Part shown: positions 1-6,150 of the stretch, in pieces | How the letters are laid out: the number at the start of each line of letters is the position of its first letter | Numbering within the stretch: the first letter of the stretch is position 1 | Source: Chloroflexota bacterium | GTDB taxonomy: Bacteria; Chloroflexota; Dehalococcoidia; SZUA-161; SpSt-899 | DNA: 12,553 nt | Assembly (NCBI GenBank): GCA_018657655.1 | Contig: JABHWQ010000128.1 | Coordinates: forward strand, 1 to 12,553 | Direction: 5' to 3' | The notes under the pieces: generated by a model | Databases searched by the model: none | The model's input: only the letters and a program-made list of their open reading frames with translations | Told to the model about the DNA's origin: nothing | Translations under genes and position numbers: made by a program

Positions 1-377
1 ACGGAAGAAATCTAAAGGTCAATGAGGCAAAGCCAAGAGAGGATCGTCCTAGCAGGGGACCACGCTACTAGAAACTCTTGCCGACCAACGATTGGTTTTA
101 GAGCAGCGACGCGCTTATCATACCAGCAACCTATGGAAGCTCTGATCAAGCCGGGGCTTTGTCGTCTCCGGTTTGTGGTGTGCGATCTTTCACCGGCTTT
201 TCAGAGAATTCCGGGCAGTATTTATGCTGTGCCGTTCCCCGTTGGTCTGCCCACCAAAAACTGATCCAGTTTCAAGGTTAGACACGGTCAGATTCTTAGC
301 CACGTCCAGACGACTAGAAACCAAGTCTTTTCGGAGTGCCTAACATTTGCATATCTGTGACTACTGAGCCCAACATG

Positions 378-439
378 ACCTTTTGGGAATGGGGAAAATA
401 ATAGATGATTGCTCTGCGATAGAGCAAATGCCAAAAGGT
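378..439. repeat. Nested perfect inverted repeats (stem within stem)
   Basis: The outer arms ACCTTTTGG (378-386) and CCAAAAGGT (431-439) are perfect 9-base reverse complements. Inside them, TTGCTCT (409-415) and AGAGCAA (421-427) form a perfect 7-base stem around a five-base loop (GCGAT). Between outer and inner stems there are 22 bases on the left and only three on the right. No T-run follows on the plus strand, so it is not an ordinary terminator in that direction. It could be part of a structured RNA, a protein-binding palindrome, or a trace of a small mobile element. Confidence 0.5.
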
Positions 440-597
440 GTGCTGTGTAGTTACGTATAGGGGATATTGTGGCCCACCATCCAAATTAAACCTGCTAACC
501 AAGACTGAGGTCCATAGTTAGAATCCAGTCTAGCCCACCACTCATTACATCTATCTTCCTTATGGTCTTCGGAAATTTAACCTTTTTTTACCATTCT

Positions 598-624
598 TTG
601 ACTGTCTATAGACTGAATTATTAA
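598..624 (+). promoter_or_regulatory. Possible promoter with an internal palindrome
   Basis: TTGACT (598-603) resembles a -35 box, and TATTAA (619-624) resembles a -10 box at a short 15-base spacing. The spacer begins with the perfect 10-base palindrome GTCTATAGAC (604-613), which could be a repressor site. A start point near 631 would leave a leader of about 25 bases before the ATG at 657. It would also argue against the upstream TTG at 627 being the start codon. Confidence 0.3.
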
Positions 625-656
625 CCTTGCTGGCATACACTCCTTGTATTGGAAAT

Positions 657-1121
657 ATGCTGGCAGCAATAAGGAAACGTGAAATCCTCTATTTGTTCCC
701 AATAATAGCTATTACGCTGGATTGGGGATCTACGATCATAACAAGCCTACAGCGGGGAAAGTTCATCGAGATGAACCCTATCGCCGAGGCAATGGGATTC
801 AACGGCGCAATTCTCTATGCCGCTGGGATACTCGTCGTAACCGCAATTGCGTTATTCAAATGGGGAATTGGTTTTGAACGGAACGGATTCAGAGGAATCA
901 TTCTAACCGACTGTCTTGCCGTTGCCTTGACTATTCAAGGATTTGCTGCATTCTTCAACAACTTCGGGCTTGTTCCTGTTGTTCAATCATTCAACAACAT
1001 TCACGTATTTGGAGTAGTGACTTTCATTTCTGCAGCTATTCTTACGCTTCTTCTCAACCGAAGGATTGTTTCCGAATTAGCAGTTTCCTTTACGTCTAAA
1101 GACAACTACAAACCACTCTGA
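657..1121 (+). CDS. Small four-helix membrane protein, DUF5658-like
   Basis: This 154-residue protein has four predicted membrane helices at about residues 11-29, 51-72, 79-99 and 115-134, with a short basic N-terminus (RKRE) and no enzymatic motif that I know. The first helix ends in a pattern of Asp22, a GSTI stretch and then E-x-NP (Glu38, Asn40, Pro41). That resembles the D...T...G..E.NP pattern of DUF5658-type membrane proteins, whose function is not known. I chose the ATG at 657, preceded by a weak TTGGAA. A TTG at 627 would add ten residues but has no ribosome site and lies where a transcript could begin. The stop is separated by one base from the stop of the opposing acyltransferase gene, so the two transcripts must run into each other. 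Confidence 0.7.
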   Translation: MLAAIRKREILYLFPIIAITLDWGSTIITSLQRGKFIEMNPIAEAMGFNGAILYAAGILVVTAIALFKWGIGFERNGFRGIILTDCLAVALTIQGFAAFFNNFGLVPVVQSFNNIHVFGVVTFISAAILTLLLNRRIVSELAVSFTSKDNYKPL

Positions 1122-1122
1122 A

Positions 1123-1899
1123 TTATTGCCACATTCGCAATTTATCCGCGATGAATCGCACCATCGTTTCGTGCTCGCTTTTACCATTGCCCTGAACATG
1201 AACAGGATCACCAAAGTATATCTTCACGGGCTTTCTCGGATCGATCCTGCCAAAATCCTTAACGAAACGATCGGTAGTACCCCAAGCATCGGTTTTGAGC
1301 GCAACAGGGATTACCGGAACTCCTGCCCGCCTGGCCAGCTTCACCCCAATACTATTAAACTCCTTAGGATCAAAATCAACACTTCTGGTATTTTGAGGGA
1401 AAATGACTATCGAAATACCCCTATTCAATCGATCCTTGCCGCCCTTCAATATAGCCTCAAAATCCTCACGGGGATTCTCCCTACCTACAACCACAGGGTC
1501 ACGACTAAGCATGATATTTCTAAAAACCGGGTACTTAGCTAGACTCGCCTTTATCACAAAAGTCATCTCTCGGTGAGTTTCAATTACACTTGAAAGGGCA
1601 AATGTTTCAAGTGTACTCATATGGTTACTGACGAATATACAGGGGGATTCAAGATTTCTAACTGCGTCAATATTTTCCATCTCGAAATCGACTCCCACCG
1701 ATTCAAGAGATCTAATTACGGCTATGCTGCCCCAGACACGCTGATCAGCGGTGAATTCCCCTTTCCTGGCCGTTCTTGATCCCCACAACACAAGTCGCAT
1801 CAGTTTGAGATAATAGACCAAACTGGGGCATTTTCGAGCGAACCAGGAGATTCTACGCATCGGGGATTTGTAGTAGTTTTCGGTTGTCAAGTATTCCAT
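1123..1899 (-). CDS. PlsC-type lysophospholipid acyltransferase
   Basis: This 258-residue protein belongs to the glycerolipid acyltransferase family that moves a fatty acyl group onto lysophosphatidic acid or a related lysolipid at the inner membrane face. Motif I reads NHMSTLE (residues 92-98), with catalytic His93 and Glu98 where most members have Asp (H-x4-D). Motif III reads FPQNTRS (167-173) against the usual FPEGTRS, and motif IV is VPVIPVALK (194-202). Length is normal for the family. A hydrophobic stretch near residues 26-39 may anchor the N-terminus. The gene begins 14 bases after the stop of the ABC ATPase and probably shares its transcript. The ATG has no clear ribosome site, so translation may depend on the upstream gene. 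The unusual motif I and III residues suggest a subfamily with a different lysolipid or acyl donor, which the sequence does not settle. Confidence 0.88.
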   Translation of the reverse strand: MEYLTTENYYKSPMRRISWFARKCPSLVYYLKLMRLVLWGSRTARKGEFTADQRVWGSIAVIRSLESVGVDFEMENIDAVRNLESPCIFVSNHMSTLETFALSSVIETHREMTFVIKASLAKYPVFRNIMLSRDPVVVGRENPREDFEAILKGGKDRLNRGISIVIFPQNTRSVDFDPKEFNSIGVKLARRAGVPVIPVALKTDAWGTTDRFVKDFGRIDPRKPVKIYFGDPVHVQGNGKSEHETMVRFIADKLRMWQ

Positions 1900-1913
1900 G
1901 TTATAAAAGCAAG

Positions 1914-2789
1914 CTATTCTTTGCCCATGATATCCACGTACATTTCCTCAAGAGCCGATTGCTGCACAGAAAGATCAACCAATGCCCAGTTGTTTTCAGA
2001 TATCTTTTGCAGCAGCGATGCAATCTGAGCCACATCAGCCGCCCGGAATACATAGTTATCTTCTTTCCGTTCGTAATCCAAATCAGTATCGGCTTTGAAA
2101 ATTATCTCATACTCCCGCTTCCCAAAGGTTTCTCGCATGGCTTCGATGGTATCGCAAATAACAAGTTCACCTTGTTTCAAGACCGCTACACGATCGCAAA
2201 TGTATTCCACATGAAACAGGTTGTGAGCACTGATGACAATCGTCTTGCCCTCTTTGTTCAGCTTTTTGAGATAATCTATAATGAAGAAAGATGTCAGCGG
2301 GTCGAGCCCGGAATTGGGCTCATCCAGCACCAATAGTTGCGGATCATGTAGCAGGGTTCGAGCTATGGCAACTTTTCGCTTCATTCCTTTTGAAAGCTCG
2401 TCAGTGTATTTCTCCTGTTCCGGTAGTTTCAACGAGTTCAGCAACAAATCTATTCGTTCTCTGGCTTGAGCTTTCGGCAATTTGTAAAGCTCAGAGAAGA
2501 ACATCAGGTACTCTCTGACGTTCATGTTCTCATATAAAGGGCTTTCTTCCGGCAGATACCCAATGTATCGCTTGGTTTCCGTGCTATCTTTTGTCATGTC
2601 ATGGCCCATAACTTCAATTGTGCCAGAGGTAGGAGCCAACAATCCTACGATCATTTTCAGGGTTGTCGTTTTCCCTGCACCATTGTGGCCGATGATACCG
2701 AATATCTCGCCATCTTTCACTTCAAGATTCAGGTTTTTGACAGCCGGATTTCCCCTGTATTGTTTTGTAAGAGATTCAATTTTAATCAT
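1914..2789 (-). CDS. ABC-2 type exporter ATP-binding protein
   Basis: This 291-residue ATPase powers an ABC-2 exporter. Walker A is GHNGAGKT (residues 34-41), the signature is LSKGM (132-136, usually LSGGQ), Walker B is LLVLDEP (152-158) with catalytic Glu157, and the switch histidine is His189 in SAHN. The Q-loop position reads LPEES (79-83), with Glu replacing Gln, a change I know from other ABC-2 ATPases. About 70 residues follow the nucleotide-binding fold and form a C-terminal domain typical of CcmA/NatA-type subunits. The two permeases it presumably drives lie across a 146-base gap on the opposite strand, while an acyltransferase follows on the same strand. The ATG at 2789 is preceded by GGTG at a usable distance. 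The substrate cannot be told from this subunit. Confidence 0.93.
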   Translation of the reverse strand: MIKIESLTKQYRGNPAVKNLNLEVKDGEIFGIIGHNGAGKTTTLKMIVGLLAPTSGTIEVMGHDMTKDSTETKRYIGYLPEESPLYENMNVREYLMFFSELYKLPKAQARERIDLLLNSLKLPEQEKYTDELSKGMKRKVAIARTLLHDPQLLVLDEPNSGLDPLTSFFIIDYLKKLNKEGKTIVISAHNLFHVEYICDRVAVLKQGELVICDTIEAMRETFGKREYEIIFKADTDLDYERKEDNYVFRAADVAQIASLLQKISENNWALVDLSVQQSALEEMYVDIMGKE

Positions 2790-2935
2790 TTCACCACTTC
2801 GGTATCCCTGAACTAATTTTACCCTTATCCCTATGACTTACCCAAAGATGAGGGATGATACCCCTAGGCATCTGTACGGGTGTGCCCTGAACCGCTATTG
2901 ATAGTCATTGATGTATAATTATTGGGCGAGTTCCC
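2790..2935. promoter_or_regulatory. Divergent intergenic region of the ABC exporter
   Basis: This gap must supply expression signals for the ATPase gene (leftward) and the permease genes (rightward). TATAAT at 2914-2919 is a perfect -10 box for the rightward genes. It has no -35 at proper distance (TTGATA at 2898-2903 is only ten bases away) and would leave a leader of only about ten bases before the ATG at 2936. On the minus strand GGGATA occurs twice close to the ATPase start, and the AGGG...CCCT inverted repeat near 2850-2865 could be an operator. A shared regulator of both directions is plausible but not shown. Confidence 0.35.
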
Positions 2936-4837
2936 ATGAGTAACATACTGACCATTTCAAAACGCGAGATTACCCGCCTCAGGTCACGGTTCAAAGGCCG
3001 GTCCAGGCTCTTTGTTATTGGCATCTTTGCAGTTGCCGTTATGCTCTCGTTTGTAATTTATCACCAAGACCCCGTCATTAGCAAGTCAATATATAATATC
3101 GGTGTGTCATCCAATGGCCCCGCCATAGTGGACGAGCGATTCAACATTGTACCTCTCGATCCAGTAAGCGGACTTGTCGAGCTTGGCAACAAAGAAATTG
3201 ATCTTTATATCCATGGCGATCAGGTAATTTCCCGAAACGATGATCGATCAAGATATGCCGCCGGGGCTTTGAACCAATACCTGGAAAAGCAAGAGCTGAT
3301 CAGGATATCACACGAATATGACATCGATCAGGCTTTCCCCCTTCGCATAGAAATCCATCATCTGGCAAAAGATTCGGAAACCGAACAAAAGAGTACAGAC
3401 AATCAACCCTCGCTTTCCGAAATTCTCGAACCAGCGGATGAGCCAACCGATTCCTCTTCTCCATTTTTGGTTGTGACTCCGGGACCTGAGCCACCCATTA
3501 TCACAGCTCCCATTTCCCCCCAAACCGAACCGCCAGAACCTATACCAAATGCACCCACTCCGGAGGTAGCGCCTTCGATAATTCCGACCGAAAGCCTGAG
3601 CGACAGCGCAGTGAGGGAACGATTGGAGGATTTTAAAAACGATAACGGCCGGCCGGAATTCAAAGCAGAATTTGCCGCCGATGATGAGATCATTATTCCC
3701 TCACTCCTTAAACCGCCAATTCCCGTCTCTCAGGTTATGCTTGCCTTTTTCTATGTGGTCCCCATATTCTTCGTGAGCATTTTCTTCACCAGCAGCTTCA
3801 TGGAAGAAAAAACAAATCGAAAACTCATCATCCTGATGTCTGCGCCTATCACTCCGTTTCAAATCATCGTTGGCAAGATATTACCTTATGTAGTATATTC
3901 GATCCTCGCCATTATCATTATCACACTGATACTAGGGGGGAACGTTTTCCTCGCACTTGCCATATTCATCCCCATAATGTTATTCATTTTCTCTATTTAT
4001 CTCATGGTAGCCCTCCTCTATCGCACATTCAAAGACCAAACATTTTTCTCCATGATGGCAGTATGGATCGTCACCGCTTTTCTGGTTGCCCCGGCAATGT
4101 TTACCGGAGTCAACGATCTCAGCTATATTTCGCCCCTGACCCTTGCAGTATTAATGTACCGGGGAGAATCGTTTGACTTGACTCAATACCTGTTGTCCAC
4201 AATCCCTATGTATCTGGCTTTCATAGTGACGATGTTTGTAGCAACACGTATATTTAACGAAGAATATCTTATGGGCTTCAGGCCACTTTACCGGAAACTA
4301 AGCGAAGCTATCTACCTTGTCATGGACAAGGCCCACTTAAATCTGTCCGTGCTCTCCATGAGCCTTTTCCTCATTCCGATAGCATTCATGGTACAGTCCG
4401 CCTCGCTCGTTCTTGCGTATAATTTGTCCACTAATCTGTCCACAATCACCACACTAGGTATAATATTCGTAATATGCATCATAACTGAAGAGATAGTAAA
4501 ATCTGTAGCAATAATCGTTCTCTTACAGAACAGGATAATCACATCACTTACCAGTGTCATCAAGCTCTCATTCATGGCTGGACTCGGATTCCTGATCGGA
4601 GAGAAACTGTTGCTGTTCCTGGCATTGAGGGTGATGTCAGAATCGATATTCACCGAGGCTCTTTTCAGCTCTGGAGTATTTCTCATCTTTCCGCTGCTAA
4701 TGCACTTTGTAACGACTAGCATCGTATGCCTCATAACCGCACGTTTCGGCCTCAGGTTCTATCCTTTAGCCATTTTAGCCGGATCAGTAGTTCATACGCT
4801 ATATAATTTATACATCATTAGAGAGGCCATATTTTGA
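2936..4837 (+). CDS. ABC-2 permease fused to a PrsW-like membrane protease domain
   Basis: This 633-residue protein has two parts. Residues 1-440 look like an ABC-2 (NatB-like) permease: a cytoplasmic N-terminus with one helix at about 24-42, an external domain (43-260), then about five helices from 265 to 438 with the family's cytoplasmic stretch MEEKTNRK (289-296) and SAPITPFQI (302-310). Residues 160-220 of the external part are rich in Pro, Glu and Ser and look like a flexible linker. Residues 465-633 form a second membrane domain with the PrsW/CPBP protease pattern: EEIVK (Glu518, Glu519, Lys522), GLGFLIGEK (549-557, Glu556), MHFVTT (His590) and HTLYN (His620, Asn624). E-E-x-x-K rather than E-E-x-x-x-R favours PrsW over CPBP. 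All expected acidic and histidine residues are present, so it may be an active protease. The next gene overlaps its stop. Domain family assignment is by motif only. Confidence 0.85.
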   Translation: MSNILTISKREITRLRSRFKGRSRLFVIGIFAVAVMLSFVIYHQDPVISKSIYNIGVSSNGPAIVDERFNIVPLDPVSGLVELGNKEIDLYIHGDQVISRNDDRSRYAAGALNQYLEKQELIRISHEYDIDQAFPLRIEIHHLAKDSETEQKSTDNQPSLSEILEPADEPTDSSSPFLVVTPGPEPPIITAPISPQTEPPEPIPNAPTPEVAPSIIPTESLSDSAVRERLEDFKNDNGRPEFKAEFAADDEIIIPSLLKPPIPVSQVMLAFFYVVPIFFVSIFFTSSFMEEKTNRKLIILMSAPITPFQIIVGKILPYVVYSILAIIIITLILGGNVFLALAIFIPIMLFIFSIYLMVALLYRTFKDQTFFSMMAVWIVTAFLVAPAMFTGVNDLSYISPLTLAVLMYRGESFDLTQYLLSTIPMYLAFIVTMFVATRIFNEEYLMGFRPLYRKLSEAIYLVMDKAHLNLSVLSMSLFLIPIAFMVQSASLVLAYNLSTNLSTITTLGIIFVICIITEEIVKSVAIIVLLQNRIITSLTSVIKLSFMAGLGFLIGEKLLLFLALRVMSESIFTEALFSSGVFLIFPLLMHFVTTSIVCLITARFGLRFYPLAILAGSVVHTLYNLYIIREAIF

Positions 4838-5877
4838 ACGCGTTCTTCGTACTCCTGAGGAAGGAACTCAAATCTATCCGGAAAGAGAAGACGATAGTAT
4901 TCGCCATTCTCATTCAACTTTTCATTGCTTCCTTTTCCTCGATGATGCTGGCAGGCATGATGTCCTTCTATGATCCCACCACCATCAGCGACAACTCCCC
5001 GATAAATCTCAAAGTTGGAGTAGTGGGGCATACTTCCAGTCCGATTGTTCACTTTATCGAACGGGAAAATAGTTTGACCGTAGTGCGCTTTGGTGACATC
5101 GATTCAGCTCAGGATGCATTTCAATCCAGCAAAATCGATGTCGTTATGTCAATCCCTCAAGCCAATGCAGGGATAGTCGATATGGACCTCTTCCTCCCCG
5201 AATCAGATACGCAGTCGACTATCGCACTAATGGCATTGAATGATCCTCTAAAGGAAGCTGAAAACTATTTGCGGCGTATGAACGGTATCGAGATGAACTA
5301 CACAGATATCGAAGGCAAATCCCATACAAGCTACGAGTTCCTGTATTCAATAATCATCCCGCTGCTAATGTTCTTCCCCGCTCTTATAGCGGGCAGTATT
5401 GTGATCGATACTATCTCCGAGGAATTGGAGCACAAGACTCTCGATACGTTATGGGCAGCTCCGGTATCGCTCCACCAGATATTCTCGTCCAAGATATTCG
5501 CAGCGATACTTACTGCGTTCGTGCAGTGCGTGTTATGGATAATATTGTTACAGTGGAACGCCTTCCCGGTGGAAAACTTCCTTAATGTTCTCGCTCTTTC
5601 TGTCATCATCGCAGCCACGTTAGCCTGCATCGCAGCTTTGATAGGATTATATTTCAAGGATAGGGAACGCGCGCAATTCGTCTATTCGATAGCTCTTCTA
5701 CTTACCGCAGGACTGAGCTATTTGCTCGATCCTTCCCCATTCAACTTGATTACCAGACTGGCAATGGGTAATCAAAACGTGGGTATTCTGGAAGTGTCAT
5801 TCTATCTGATCCCCTTCACTATTATTGGCATGGTATTCGTTCTCATCGCCAAGAAGCTCACCTCGGCAAAGGCCTGA
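4834..5877 (+). CDS. ABC-2 exporter permease
   Basis: This 347-residue protein is the second membrane subunit of the exporter. It has a basic cytoplasmic N-terminus (RKELKSIRKEK), a first helix at about residues 20-43, an external domain of about 120 residues, and then about five or six helices from 168 to the end. The stretch EELEHKTLDTL (196-206) followed by AAPVSLHQIFSSK is the cytoplasmic motif of ABC-2 permeases that meets the ATPase. The corresponding stretch in the upstream fused permease is related. The start is TTG at 4834, overlapping the previous stop codon by four bases (TTGA), with GAGAGG at 4821-4826 seven bases upstream. Its translation is therefore almost certainly coupled to that of the fused permease. 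The two permeases probably form a heterodimer driven by the divergently encoded ATPase. Confidence 0.92.
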   Translation: MNAFFVLLRKELKSIRKEKTIVFAILIQLFIASFSSMMLAGMMSFYDPTTISDNSPINLKVGVVGHTSSPIVHFIERENSLTVVRFGDIDSAQDAFQSSKIDVVMSIPQANAGIVDMDLFLPESDTQSTIALMALNDPLKEAENYLRRMNGIEMNYTDIEGKSHTSYEFLYSIIIPLLMFFPALIAGSIVIDTISEELEHKTLDTLWAAPVSLHQIFSSKIFAAILTAFVQCVLWIILLQWNAFPVENFLNVLALSVIIAATLACIAALIGLYFKDRERAQFVYSIALLLTAGLSYLLDPSPFNLITRLAMGNQNVGILEVSFYLIPFTIIGMVFVLIAKKLTSAKA

Positions 5878-5963
5878 GGCGGATAACCTGAAAGCGTTTC
5901 AATTCCGACGTGGTGATTTAGTCCACTTTCCCAATGAACGTGCTGTAGTCGTACCAAAAGAGA

Positions 5964-5992
5964 TTGACATTTTCGATTGCTGAGATTAAAGT
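5964..5992 (+). promoter_or_regulatory. Candidate sigma-70-type promoter for the kinase-like gene
   Basis: A perfect TTGACA (5964-5969) is followed 17 bases later by TAAAGT (5987-5992), which matches four of six -10 consensus bases. Transcription would start near 5999 and give a leader of about 150 bases before the ATG at 6151. That leader contains the inverted repeats listed next. A second TTGACA at 6059-6064 has no matching -10 box. Confidence 0.4.
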
Positions 5993-6014
5993 ATCAAGTA
6001 ATAACTTAGGTGTA

Positions 6015-6087
6015 TTACCAGTTTGGTAAAAACGGATTTACCGAACGTTAACCCAATATTGACAACCTGTTAACAGTGGTTTTTACC
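6015..6087 (+). promoter_or_regulatory. Leader with alternative, mutually exclusive stems
   Basis: The segment beginning GGTAAA at 6025 can pair in three ways. It can pair upstream with TTACC inside TTACCA (6015-6020, loop GTT), or with TTTACC (6037-6042, loop AACGGA). It can also pair over a long distance as GGTAAAAAC (6025-6033) with GTTTTTACC (6079-6087). Two GTTAAC palindromes (6047-6052 and 6069-6074) lie 22 bases apart, about two helical turns. A T-run follows at 6099-6104. This could be a switching RNA leader or a set of operator sites. I recognise no known riboswitch. Confidence 0.35.
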
Positions 6088-6150
6088 TTAAGATGATATT
6101 TTTTAAGTAGCGGGGAAATATTCTAACTTACGCAAACGGAGTGCAAGGCA

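Larger units (their letters stand above)
1..656. other. Long region with no convincing gene
   Basis: About 650 bases precede the first credible gene. The short open frames here (for example 22-264 on plus and 314-502 on minus) have no recognisable domain, no good ribosome site and odd residue composition, so I do not call them. I see no tRNA, rRNA, RNase P or tmRNA core. Visible structure is limited to a small inverted repeat at 84-96 (ACCAA, three bases, TTGGT), a nested inverted repeat at 378-439, and a promoter-like site just before the next gene. It could be a decayed gene or mobile element, or hold an unrecognised RNA. Confidence 0.5.

Noticed and set aside
22..264. Open frame of 80 residues on the plus strand
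   Set aside because: No recognisable domain, no good ribosome site and composition unlike the real proteins of the window.
1126..1542. Open frame of 138 residues on the plus strand
   Set aside because: It lies antisense within the acyltransferase gene, which has clear family motifs, and encodes nothing recognisable.
2898..2919. TTGATA plus TATAAT read as a promoter for the permeases
   Set aside because: The spacing is only ten bases, too short for a sigma-70 promoter. The -10 box alone is mentioned as a weak signal.
4379..4837. C-terminal part of the fused permease read as a CPBP (CAAX) protease
   Set aside because: The first motif is E-E-x-x-K and the second is G-x-G-F...E, both closer to PrsW than to the E-E-x-x-x-R and F-x-x-x-H of CPBP.
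6059..6064. Second TTGACA ahead of the kinase-like gene
   Set aside because: No -10-like hexamer lies 16-18 bases downstream, whereas the TTGACA at 5964 has one.
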